From assembly GCA_002964805.2 (NCBI GenBank), contig PUDQ02000042.1:1-42999 (forward strand): 42,999 bases of DNA. The letters are read 5' to 3'. Within the stretch, counting starts at the first letter, position 1; every line of letters begins with the position of its first letter. The DNA comes from Trametes villosa (lineage: Eukaryota; Basidiomycota; Agaricomycetes; Polyporales; Polyporaceae). The notes under the pieces are model-generated. The model did not search any database. It was not told the DNA's origin and saw only the letters and a program-made list of their open reading frames with translations. The position numbers and the translations under genes are program-made. Below, one piece after another: positions 21,901 through 33,106 of this stretch.

Positions 21901-23821
21901 CCTCCGATCCGCCACCATGCTTATGCTCGGGCTGCGAACATCTCCAATATCCCAGCGCCGCTCGAGGTGTTTTTCGACCTCCTCGAGTCCGCTCGAGTGA
22001 GTCCGATGTTGTCCGCCCTGCGCCAATGTACGAGCCGGGTGTAGTGCAATATACTACGTATCAAAGAGCGGGTGTTGGGCACGGACGGACTGCCCACAGC
22101 ATGCACGCGCGGGCGGGACGTGGGGACTAGGAGGACAAGGTCCCGAGCAGTGTGCTGGCTTCTCGTGCGAGCTCCGCGCTCAGGTCCCCATTCCCGGCTC
22201 GTACCCCGTCCCTCACGCCCTATTTGGTGAAATCGGAGCTCGGAGCTACATGTAGATACCAGCAAATCCCCTATGCACTCTAGTATGTCGAACACTGCAT
22301 AGTAGTTGCCCTAGACGTCCCAGCCTTCATCATTCCTTGCGCGCGCGATCGTCCGAGGGTGCACGGGACGGCTGGAGAGTGCGTCGGTGCACACAAACAG
22401 ACGGGAGATGCGCGCCGTAGACGCTCCCGGACTACACCTCGAGAGCGACGGCGCGATCGTGATCCAGAGCTGCGTGCCTCCCGCTCGGCCCTCCCGAGGA
22501 GCTCGCGCCTCCTCTGTGTGCATCGAAACTAGACCCAAACCTCGCCCCGACGCCCGTGCACCCACGACCGCACCCCAAGGACGTAGAGTCGAGCGCGACG
22601 CCGGGCGGGGCACGCACGATCCAGCCCAGACTCGGTGCAAACTCGGCTGCATGTGCAGCATCCATCGAAAGTATGTACGTACATGTGCGGGATACACGGC
22701 ACCCGCCATCGACGCACCCGAACTGCTCGCCGCGACGCGCTCCGCTCGATCCCGGGCGTGGACCTTCGATTTCCGCGCTGTCGGCTCTCATGACCAGGCG
22801 AAGGCCCTCCTGCGTGCAAAATCGACCAGCGCGGCGAGAGACCGCGCTCCCGGCGTATGTCCCGCGCTGCGTGAGGGACGATGTACGGGGATGGACGCAC
22901 AGAGACGCACCTTGCCCGCTGCACGCGACTGAGCCCCTCGAGGGCACTCTGCGGATGGCACTCGCGGGGTGATCCGCTGCGCGACTGTACGCGCACGCGC
23001 CGCCCGTGCTGCCCGAAGCGAACGGCGAGGGATCGCGCTGCCCGCTATGCAGGGAGCTCGCGAAGAGCCCTAGTATCCGCCGCCCGAGGAGTGCGCCGAT
23101 TGGTGCCGGCCGCGCGCCGCGTCCTGTCCTGTTAGACCAGCCTGTCAGACACGCCGGATGGCCGAGCAGCCGCGGTGCACGGAACACGTACGCGTGCACC
23201 GCTGGCCCGTGCACTTCTGAAGTTCTTCGCTAGCCATGCGAGTCTGCCTGTTCGGGGACGCGAGCAGCCCATAAGTACGAGGCCCCCAGATACTTGCACT
23301 GCAGCACTCACCCTCGTTCTTGTCTCTTCCCTCCCCCCATTCCCCCGTCCGTCCTCGTTGCCCTTCCGCGCCGCTGCTGGCATCCGCTGCGCGCGGCCTT
23401 GCACCCCGGGACGTCCGTTCTTGCCGCTGTCGTCGTCCCCGTGCACGCCGCTCACTGCCCGCTGCAGACCCTCTCCGTGGCCGATCCGAGGCGGTGAGCA
23501 CTCCGACCTTTACTTCCATGTACTGACCTGCACGCATGTCGCCTCCGCCAAGTCGGCCCGCGCCGCACGGGCCACGCATCCTGCTCACGTCGTCTCGCTC
23601 GGGATCTCCTCGCCCCACGCACCTGTCGCACTACTCCTTCGCCGTGGACCGCCGCCTCCGGTACGCCGACTGCCGACCCTGCGCGCCTCGACAAACACTG
23701 ACCTGCGCTTTCCTTGTACAGACCGCGCACGCGTCGAGACCGACTCTACACGCTAGGTACGCACCTGTTCAGGACGTCTCGAACGCTGCAGACGTCGCAT
23801 ACTGACGCACCTCGGTTTCAG
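18963..23821 (+). other. Intron-rich, apparently non-coding block (unit 3)
   Basis: The most diverged version. Candidate introns include 18963-19008, 19164-19214 (shortened, with a new CTCAG acceptor where the other units use CGCAG), 23661-23721 (branch CACTGAC, acceptor TTGTACAG) and 23757-23821. Around 23310-23755 the sequence differs strongly from the other units, yet the GTGAGC donor at 23494, its CTGAC branch site, and the complete 61-nt intron at 23661-23721 are kept. No open frame runs through the block. Confidence 0.5.
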
Positions 23822-25843
23822 CGTCGTGCGGGGCGCGCGAGCGGGCGACGGAACGGGGTAGAACGTAGACGTACCGTAGTGTATCGTAGCAGACGTGCGG
23901 GCCGGGCCAGCTCTGGAGTGTGTTCGCGCCAGAACGCCGCGAAGAAGCGTGTCGAGCCCCGGCCGGTTCGCGACGCCGCCGTCGTGCATGGAGGGTGGCG
24001 GAGCGGGGGCGCCTGGAGGTGTCTGGTTCGCTGTGCACACGACGGCGGCCGGGGGCAAACACGGGAGATCGCCGCGGCGGGAGACGTGCTTCTGCGGGCG
24101 GGCACGCGACCGTGCGCACCGACCTCTATCCGCCTTCGAGTACGGCGAGGGGGAATGAATGTGCGGGCGCGTCGCCGCGCGTGGTCCGGGACGAGACGTG
24201 TGGCACGCGGCGAGGACGCGATCGGGCCGGCGCGAAGGGCGCGAGGCGGGGAAGGATGCGGCCGCGGTAGGGGACTTGCGGCGGGGTGCGTCTCGCAACC
24301 GAGCGAGTGCGCTACGTGCACGCGTCCATCTTGACACGTCCCCGCCGCCGCTCGTCCGACGCTGGGCCCGCACGACGATCCTCGGTGTGTACGCTGAGCG
24401 GGCCGGCCTGCAGGAGTCCCGGAGGAGTCGAGGAGGCAGCGGGGAAAGCTGCCGTCTTCCTGTTCAGAGGAGCCTACTAGATGGTCGACGCACCTTGAGG
24501 CCCAGAAGGGCAGGCCGCGTCGAGATTCGGTCGCGTAGGAGCACACGCGGGCGCTCGAGCCGCCGCCAGGCGAGCAGGGCAAGTCGTCGAGTCGGTGCTT
24601 GGCGACTGCCGCTTGAATAGTACAAGGAGGCGAGTGGGTGCGGATCAGCGTAGGACGAGTGCACTAGAATGAAATATGAATATTTGGGGCCGGCACACGA
24701 ACGAGATGGCGCGTTTTGAGCGCACAGATGACCGGAGCGCCTTGCACAGACTGCAACTGAAAGTCGCACTCACCACAAGCGGTGTTTGCGCGCAGGTCGT
24801 GTCTCAGTCCGCCCGGAGTGCTCCACGACAGAGAAGGGCGAGAGGGCGGTCGACGAGCATGCCCCGTCGCACCTCGTACCATTCTGGCGGAGGGCTTGTG
24901 GCACTCTGGACCGCGAACTGGCATGAGCGAGATAGTCGCGCGCCAGGCGATATTGGTGTTGTCCTGCACGGAGCACGAGTGCACGACGAGTATATGCTGT
25001 TCCCGAGCGTGCCAGATGCGGAGGGCGACAGGAAACGGGCGCGGAGGGCGGCGAGGGCGGCCAGAGCACAGCGAGCAGAGGGCATCCAGAGGGCGAGGAG
25101 CGCGAGAAGAGGCCGTCGAGAGGTCGCGAGCAGCGCACAGAGACAGGTCGAGCGGCCGCCCAGGGAGGCGAGCACAAGGGAGGGCTGCCCGCGAAAGTGA
25201 GGGTTGGGCAGGGTCGACGCGCGCCTAAACGGGGCGCGATCGGGCAGACGAGCTTCGATTCCTGCGTCGACCGTCGTCATGGCCTGCGCTCTGCCCTCGT
25301 CGAGCGTGCAGACGATGGGCAGGTGAGGCCCTCGCGACGAGCCCTTCCGCGCGCGTCGAGATGACGTTCGCGGGAGAGGGACGGCGTTCGTTCGGTGGGT
25401 CCATCAATCTCGGCCACGCCGCATGTACGGCATCTACCGCCTGCGTTCCATACGCCGTCGCTTTCCTCCTCCGCGCTGCACCCAGCACGGTATTCGTCTT
25501 GCCTTCAGCTGCAGACGATGGCGGAAGATCCGGCGTGCGGGTGCTGGCGGATGGCCGTTGCACGTAAGGCCTGCACAGGTCTCGATCGCGCAGAGATGCC
25601 CAGCCAACACCACGAGCGCTCCACAACCTGACTCTTCAACTTTCTGCTCGTCCCTGCATCCAAGGCACCGCCACCTTGAAAATCGCCCACAAAACGACCG
25701 CGGTACCACGACAAACATCGGAGGATACCATTCGTCTCTTCGGTAGGGTCAAGATTGTGAAGAAAACCCGGCCCGGGTACATCAGGCGACTCTTGTCCCA
25801 ACTACTACCTGTGACGGAATTTCTAATGGTTTGCTTCAAGTCC
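23822..25843 (+). other. GC-rich spacer before the small ORF (unit 3)
   Basis: No recognisable gene. A four-base insertion around 24152 (AATGAATG against CATG), shared with unit 4, shifts every frame across it. The right part, from about 25420, carries the unit 1 type of diagnostic bases. Confidence 0.6.
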
Positions 25844-25899
25844 GTACCTCATCCATCGTGCCATGAAACGTTCTGATGTTTGTCGCGACTCGCAGTAGC

Positions 25900-26160
25900 A
25901 TGGCGTTCCCGCAAGACGTTGAGCCAGGCTCATTGGCCACTCAACTCTTCCAGTCCCTGAGACAGGGGCTCGATACTTTCGAGTCAGTATCCCACGCATT
26001 CTACGGTAAACATCTCAGGATCACAGGGCTTCCCCGTCGCGCAAGGACGCTGGTTACCGCCGCTTGGAATTTTCGAGGCTGTGAAAGCGCGACGCGCGAT
26101 GCCTGCTACGCGTCGCACGACAGTAAACGCGCAATGTATTCCGTCTCGATGACGGAATAG
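25900..26160 (+). CDS. Small ORF of unknown function upstream of F-box gene 3
   Basis: 86 codons, with one change from units 1 and 2 (Glu to Gln in the QLFESL segment). The candidate upstream intron is 25844-25895. Its interior differs by a few bases (CATGAAACG against CATGATATG), while donor, branch site and acceptor are kept. Confidence 0.33.
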   Translation: MAFPQDVEPGSLATQLFQSLRQGLDTFESVSHAFYGKHLRITGLPRRARTLVTAAWNFRGCESATRDACYASHDSKRAMYSVSMTE

Positions 26161-26400
26161 CTCAAGCGCCGTTGAGCCATTCAAGGCATACCCCGCGCTG
26201 GTAGCGACATATACAGGCTGCCTATGTGTGTCTCTACTTGTGTGGAGTCTGAGTTAACATCGGTGGAATGTATATTCCAAACGTTCTGCAGCCCTAATCT
26301 GCGCCGGTGTTTTGCGCATTGCTAAGTCTCGCCGCTCGTAACCTTGCTAACGTGTTTGACTCCTATCTCGTAGGCTCGACGCAGTAAGTGTCCGCTCTGT
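26161..26400 (+). promoter_or_regulatory. 5' flank of F-box gene 3
   Basis: Same layout; inverted repeat at 26264-26279. Point changes at GGCTGCC (others GGCTACC) and CTCGCCGC (others CTCACCGC or CTCACTGC); the repeat and the 3' splice signal are untouched. Confidence 0.4.
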
Positions 26401-27990
26401 ATGAATTTGGATTTCGACGCTGAAGGCCGTTCCCAGCTCCAGGACCTCGACCATGTGGTCGCGAACAGCCTCTCGCTCGTGAGAAGCACCATCAACAACC
26501 ACCGCCCCGTACACCAGCTCCCCGCAGAGATCCTCGGGATCATCTTCCGCTTCGCCCTCCCGTCCGACGATGGCGGCTTCCGCACCAGCGGCTCAACAGA
26601 ATCGGACATGCGCGAGGAGCGCCGCGAGCGGATCGCGATCTCGCAGGTCTGCAGACGATGGCGCGCCGTCGCGTTCGACATGGCTGCCTTCTGGACGGTC
26701 ATCGACGGGTCTTCCGCCGCCTGGGCGAAGCAGTGCTTCGAACGCTCCGGCAGCATGCCGCTGCACGTCTTCCTGCGGTACCCGCTGGACGGCACGACCG
26801 AGACCCCTCTTTCTGCCCAAGGAGCCCGCATCCACGACCTCTTCATCGAGTTCCCCAGGGAGTGCCGGGCGATCGTCCCAACAGAGATCCCGGCCTTCCT
26901 CCCCGCGGTACCGAACCTCGTATGCCTCGCCATCGCGACGCGGAGCAAGTCGTTCGAAGAAGGCCGCCCGATGGTCGACCTCACCCAATGCGCGCCGCTG
27001 TTCCCGGAGCCGCCGCCCCGCCTGCGCATGCTCATCCTCAAGAATCAGTGCTGGTTCCCCGCTGTGCCGTACGAGCAGCTCACGCACCTGCACATCGCGC
27101 AGGGCACGCCCGTCGACCTGCGCGCGCTCGTCGGCCTCCTCCGCCGCTGCACCGCGCTCGAGAAGCTCGTGCTCGCGGACGTCTACCTCGCGAACGCGCG
27201 CCAGGTCCCCGACGACGTCACTGCGGCCCTCCCCGCGCTCCGGCTGCTCACGCTCCGCATCAACCAGTCGCGGCTCTCGATGCGCCGCATGCTCAAGTGC
27301 CTCGTCCTGCCCCCCTCGGTCACCGTGCACATCTCCGGGAGCGAGGCCCCGCGTGCGCTGTGCGACCTCCAGCCGTTCCCCGCGCTGCCCTTCACGGCCG
27401 ACTTCGACGCGCTCTCGCTCGACCGTACGCCCGCGGGGCTCGTCGTGCAGGCCGCGAGCGCCCGCACCGGCGCCGGGCTCCTGCTCGAGTTTGGCCACGG
27501 CTACACGGGACTGCTCGTCAGCCTGTCGAAGAACGTCATCCCCGCCATGCTCCCGCTCGCCCGCATCTCCCGTGTCACCGTGCGCGCGGACCGCTGCGAC
27601 CTCGCGATGCAGCTCCTCCCCGCGCTCCCGGCGGTCACCTCCGTGCGCCTCGTCGACGCAGCCCCGCCGAACGTGGACGCGGGCGTCTCCCTCAGCGCCG
27701 CGCTGCTCGAGTTCTCGACGTGCTTCCCCGCGCTCGCCGCGCTCGAGATCTGGTCGCCGCGCCGCACGCTGAGCTGCCTCCCCAAGCTCCCGTTCACGGC
27801 GCTCAAGCTGAAGAAGTTCGCATTCCTCAACATCGCTGGCGCGGAGGCTCCCCTTGAGCCGCCGCCTGGCAAGGAGTACCTTGAGGACTGGATCAAGGAC
27901 GTGGAGTTCCGCACGGTGGATAGTACGGAGGCGCAGGACCTCGTTGACCTCCCAGGCGTCCGGCCTGTCGACCACGCTTACGACTGGTAG
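26401..27990 (+). CDS. F-box protein, copy 3 (529 aa)
   Basis: Full length, no indels. Changes from copy 1: Ile159Val, Ile161Thr, Ser251Thr, Arg310His, Leu380Ile, Gly508Ser, Asp510Glu and Ile523Val. All are conservative or lie outside the F-box. Many more differences are silent third-position changes (for example CGCCCCGTACAC against CGTCCCGTGCAC early in the gene), which indicates purifying selection. The changes cluster in the C-terminal substrate-recognition part. Confidence 0.9.
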   Translation: MNLDFDAEGRSQLQDLDHVVANSLSLVRSTINNHRPVHQLPAEILGIIFRFALPSDDGGFRTSGSTESDMREERRERIAISQVCRRWRAVAFDMAAFWTVIDGSSAAWAKQCFERSGSMPLHVFLRYPLDGTTETPLSAQGARIHDLFIEFPRECRAIVPTEIPAFLPAVPNLVCLAIATRSKSFEEGRPMVDLTQCAPLFPEPPPRLRMLILKNQCWFPAVPYEQLTHLHIAQGTPVDLRALVGLLRRCTALEKLVLADVYLANARQVPDDVTAALPALRLLTLRINQSRLSMRRMLKCLVLPPSVTVHISGSEAPRALCDLQPFPALPFTADFDALSLDRTPAGLVVQAASARTGAGLLLEFGHGYTGLLVSLSKNVIPAMLPLARISRVTVRADRCDLAMQLLPALPAVTSVRLVDAAPPNVDAGVSLSAALLEFSTCFPALAALEIWSPRRTLSCLPKLPFTALKLKKFAFLNIAGAEAPLEPPPGKEYLEDWIKDVEFRTVDSTEAQDLVDLPGVRPVDHAYDW

Positions 27991-28098
27991 GAACTGTCCG
28001 GATCCGCTGGGCCGCCAGGGCGCCGCGGACGGACGCGGAGGCGAGGTGGATCGCGGCGCGGAATCTCGCACGGATGGAGAAACAAAACGAACCTCTGG

Positions 28099-28121
28099 GC
28101 GTACAAACAGAGCTAGTTTGT
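28099..28121 (+). repeat. Single degenerate minisatellite repeat (unit 4)
   Basis: One 23-bp copy with substitutions (GCGTACAAACAGAGC then TAGTTTGT). This could be the ancestral single-copy state from which the other units expanded. Confidence 0.7.
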
Positions 28122-28191
28122 GTGTTGGACAGGCTGGTGTGCATGTGCGAGCGGCTGGTGTGCGTGTGGAGGGGTTCAGGGGGACGGCTGG

Positions 28192-31100
28192 GTGAGTGCT
28201 GGGCACGCTTGTATTCGCTCGGGAGTCTGATCTACAGAATGCGTGCGCACGATGGCGGTACTAGTACACTCGACCTCGGGGCGGGTCCTCACGGCGTGAA
28301 CAGCAGCTCGGACGTGTACTATTAGTTCGAGAGCTCCCGCGCTCACAGCCCGTCCCGCGCCCTCTCGTTGACGCGCCCGTCGACGCGCACGCAACCGAGT
28401 CCATGACCCGGCTCCGTGGTGAGCATATCTGGCTTCCTGCGTGCGTTAGCTCCGTCCTGACGCGCTGTGTGCGCGCAGATCATTGTTTCCGAAGCACGAG
28501 AAGCACGAGGGCCCGCGCTCGGACCGCGACGTGCGCGTGCTCCATCCCCCCGTCGTGCGCACTGCAGCCGTCTATGACGATAGTGACAGCATGACGCGCG
28601 AGGGACGTGCGAGCCGGTCTTGCCCGGCGTCGACTCGACGCCCGAGCACGCCGCTCTGCAGGATCATGGACAGTGAGCGAGCCACCGTGCTGCCGGGTTT
28701 GAATGCTTACTGGTGCGCATTCAGACCGCATTCTCTCGCGCCTTCCCTGCCGTCTACCGAACGTCTACGACCACCTACGATGCCGTCCGACCGGTGAGTC
28801 TCGCACGCCCGGAGGCGGCCGCAGAGCGGCGAAACCGTGTCCCGGCTGGGGAACGCGCGCCGCACATCGCGCCGATGAGATCGCCGCCGCAAGCGCCGTC
28901 CGTGGTGGGTTCGGTTCCGCGAGAGCGGAGGATTTGCGTGCTCACGCTCCGTACTCGGGACCCGTGCACGCCGCCCTGGCAGATGAAGATCTTCTCCGGG
29001 CATCTGGCTTCGAGTCCTGGCATTCGCTGTGCGGGCGGCATCGTGCAGAAGCGCGTCGGCAGGACCAGTGTCCCTGGCGAGTAGTGCGTCCGAGGTCACG
29101 CACACCGGGGTGCAAGCTGTCGGCCTCGCTTTCGGGTTTCTTCGCGCGATCACGCGCCCGCGCCTTCCTTTTGGGTAGAACGGTGAGCTATACTCGGAAC
29201 ATACTCAGTGCCTTCCCGCTCACCTGTGTAGCCACTTCTGTTCGCCTTCCTCGTACAGGCCCTCGAAGAATGCGTCGGGAGGGCGCAGGCGCGTACCGCG
29301 TGACCGGGAAGAGCCACACCGCGGCCGGGAGCGGCTACTCCATTGTTTCGTTACCAGTGATCGACGCGATCTCGCGCGCGTGCCCGCTCGACCCTACATG
29401 CGCACCCGTGCGCACGACGGGCGCGAACGCGTCCAGATCCAAGCGGACCTCCGGCGACAAGCTGTGTCCGCGGGCCGCCGTGGCGCGTTCGACAGACGCA
29501 GCAAGGTCAGCTCTGGTTCGTGAATGGCACCGGACGCAGGGGCTTACCTGAGCGCTGTTCACGCAGGACGCGCGCGGAGGCAAGCGCGAATTTGCTTACA
29601 TATGGGGCGCGGCTCCTTGCAGCAGCGTGCGCCGCATCCTATGTACGCGACGGAGAGGGAGTCCGGGGAGGAAGGTACACGTCCACGACGCGCCGCGCTT
29701 AGATGTGGGCACGTTGCGCTCCCAACGGCGGGATGGAGTAAAGGTAAGCGATGAACTAGTCGCGAACACCCCGTACTTACCTTCTCGCTCGCAGGACTCG
29801 AGGGCGCCTCCTTAGCGACCTGTTAGCGTCTCCGGCACGTCCAAACCCGCACGGAAGCGCAGGATCGCCGCCGCAGCTCTCGTGGGTCGTCTGAAGGGCG
29901 GCCTCTCCTCGGACTCGCGTTCCGCATGCTTTGGGCGGGCACCCTGCTTCATGGGATCCCCTGCCGTAGCGGACGCACCAGTACAGAGGCCAGTGCGCCA
30001 GAATGCTCGCCCGGGGCGTGCACACGGCGAGAAGGTGAAATGAATGCCGGATAGCTCTCGGATCTGTGCACTCACTGTCTCCTTCAAGCCAGCCACGGTA
30101 TGCCGCTACCGCGCCCTCCGAGTCTTCGCGACGAGGTCCTCCCAGCGACCGTGGAGCTCCCGCCACGCGAATATCCAGTGTAGCTGCTCGCGTGGGGCTC
30201 TCTGTTCGAGTCAGTGTCGTCTTCGCGCGACCGACTGCGTGTCGCAGGGTTGTCCTTGTCTGATGGTCTGTGAGTCGCAGCTTTACAGGCGTAACTTCGA
30301 TACGCTGACAACAACGTCAGCGGTCGTGAATCCAGCGTCCGAGGACGACGTCCCGCTCCTCGCAGGACGCGTCAACGTGATGGTGAGCATTCTGTTCGGC
30401 GTGCTTGGCGGGGCTCGAGTCCCCACTCACGCTGAGCAGGTTCCTTTGCGATTGCGAGCACGGCCGCCGCCTGAGCAGTGTTTGCGACGCGAAGCCGGTG
30501 GGTTCTCCAGGCCGTCGCGTACGAGTGTAGCACGTACCGCTGATGTTGTGTCCATCGTGCTCGTACGTGCTGCAGGATGCGGCGAACGGGGGGTGGCGGG
30601 GAGCGCAGGCGGCGTGTCGCCTCGGACGCCAGGCGGATTCAGCAGACGGGGTGCGTGAGCGCAGCATGCGGAGATGGGAGGCTGGGGCTGGATTGCAACG
30701 AAAATTGCAGCCCCACGCTAGGGCGGTCGCTTCCGGGCACGTCGGGGGGAGGCAAGTGAGCACTGGTACCACAAGAGGTAAGTACGCTACCCCGACGTTT
30801 TCCAGCGCGCCTGTGGTCCCCGCTTGCGGCAGAATAGCGGACACTCGGGGTGTCGGTGGGCGCGATCCGCTCCCAGCGTCACCCCGGTGGGTGAGTGTTC
30901 TCCCAAAGTTGGCGATGGCCACGCCCGTCGCGTGTGTTACATCAGGGACTGCGTCCGCCGACGCGTCGCAGACCGCGAGCGGGGGTTTGTTGCTGCCCTC
31001 GGATAAACTAGAAGGGAGCGAGGAAGCCTCGACATGTGTAGTTCGTACATTTACCTTCAATACCACGCCCAGTAGCCAACCCTGAACCCGAGTAGTAGTT

Positions 31101-33106
31101 CCCCCCGTCGACGCGGGGGCTACCACTGTGCGCGGTGCGAAATTAGAAGTGTAGACCGGGCGGGCACCCTCCGATCCGCCACCATGCTTCTGCTCGGGCT
31201 GCGAACGTCCCTAATATCCCAGACCGCCGCTCGAGGTGTTTTTCGCCCTCCTCGAGTCCGCTCGAGTGAGGTCGCTGTCGTCCGCCCTGCGCCAATGTAC
31301 GAGCCGGGTGTAGTGCAATATACTACGTATCAGAGAGCGGGTCTTGGGCACGGACGGACTGCCCACAGCATGCACGCGCGGGCGGAACGGGGGGACTAGG
31401 AGGACAAGGTCCCGAGCAGTGTGCTGGCTTCTCGTGCGAGTTCCGCGCCTGGGCCCCCATTCCCGGCTCGTACCCCGTCCCTCACGCCCTATTTGGTGAA
31501 ATCGGAGCTCGGAGCTACATGTAGATACCAGCAAATGCCCTATGCACTCTAGTATGTCGAACGCTGCATAGTAGTTGCCCTAGACGTGCCAGCCTTCATA
31601 ACTCCTTGCACGCGCGATCGTCCGAGGGTGCACGGGACGGCCGGAGAGCGTGCATCGGTGCACACAAACAAACGGGAGATGCGCGCCGCAGACGCTCCCG
31701 GACTACACCTCGAGAGCGACGGCGCGATCGTGATCCGGAGCTGCGTGCCTCCCGCTCGGCCCTCCCGAGGAGCTCGCGCCTCTGTGTGCATCGAAACTAG
31801 ACCCAAACCTCGCCCCGACGCCCGTGCACCCACGACCGCACCCCAAGGACGTAGAGTCGAGCGCGACGCCGGGTGGGGCACGCACGAGCCAGCCCAGTCT
31901 CGGTGCAAACTCGGCTGCATGTGCAGCATCCATCGAAAGTATGTACGTACATGTGCGGGATACACGGCGCCCGCCATCGACGCACCCGAACTGCTCGCCG
32001 CGACGCGCCCCGCTCGATCCCGGGCGCGGACCTTCGATTTCCGCGCTGTCGGCTCTCATGACCAGGCGAAGGCCCTCCTGCGTGCAAAATCGACCAGCGC
32101 GGCGAGAGACCGCGCTCCCGGCGTATGTCCCGCGCTGCGTGAGGGACGATGTACGGGGATGGACGCACAGAGACGCACCTTGCCCGCTGCACGCGACTGG
32201 GCCCCTCGAGGGCACTCTGCGGATGGCACTCGCGGGGTGATCCGCTGCGCGACTGTACGCGCACGCGCCGCCCGTGCTGCCCGAAGCGAACGGCGAGGGA
32301 TCGCGCTGCCCGCTATGCAGGGAGCTCGCGAAGAGCCCTGGTATCCGCCGCCCGAGGAGTGCGCCGATTGGTGCCGGCTGCGCGCCGCGTCCTGTCCTGT
32401 TAGACCAGCCTGTCAGACACACCCAATGGCCAAGCAGCCGCGGTGCACGGAACACGTACGCGTGCACCGCTGGCCCGTGCACTTCTGAGGTCCTTCGCTA
32501 GCCATGCGAGTCTGCCCAATCGGGGACGCGAGCGGCCCATAAGTACGAGGCCCCCGGATACGTGCACTGCAGCACTCACCTTCGTCCCCGTCCCTCGCCC
32601 CTCTGCCCATCCCCGCCGAGGTTCGCCCTCGACGCCCGTTCGCACCATGTCCGTCCGGGGCTGGCCTATGCCGCGCGTTCCCTTGCACCTCGAAACGTCC
32701 GTTCTGGTCGCTCTCGTCTCTCCCGTGCGCGTCGTTCACAGCCCGCTACAGAGCCTCGCCGTGATCGAGTCCAGTGGGTGAGCACCAACCCTCGCTTCTC
32801 TTTACTCACCAGCACGATGACGGCACTCGTGCGCAGACCCCAGTTTGCCCTGCGCGTGCGATGCGCCCGACCCACGTCGTCTGGCTCGAAATCGCCTCGT
32901 CCCACCTTGTGCACTACACGTTTGCCGCACACCGCCGCCCCCCGTACGCCGATTGCAGACCTCACGCGCCTCGACAAACACTCACCTGCGCTTGATTTAT
33001 GCAGGCCGTGCACACGCGTCGAAACCGACTCCACACGCTGGGTACGCACCTGTTCAGGACGTCTCGAACGCTGCAGATGTCGCATACTGACGCACCTCGG
33101 TTTCAG
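28192..33106 (+). other. Intron-rich, apparently non-coding block (unit 4)
   Basis: Candidate introns: 28192-28237, 28419-28478, 28673-28724, 29183-29231, 29506-29566, 29744-29794, 30383-30439, 32944-33004 (proper CAG acceptor where units 1 and 2 have AAG) and 33042-33106. At 29506 only the GTCAGC donor remains; the alternative downstream GTGAGT seen in unit 1 is GTGAAT here. Trial joining of the first exons hits stops in all three frames. Confidence 0.5.

Larger units (their letters stand above)
18644..27990 (+). repeat. Tandem array unit 3 (9347 bp)
   Basis: Third unit and the most divergent. It carries an expanded minisatellite (18752-18912), a roughly 30-bp deletion near 19150, and stretches not matched by any other unit (about 21615-21905 and 23310-23755). 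It also has a 6-bp insertion near 25769. Confidence 0.96.
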
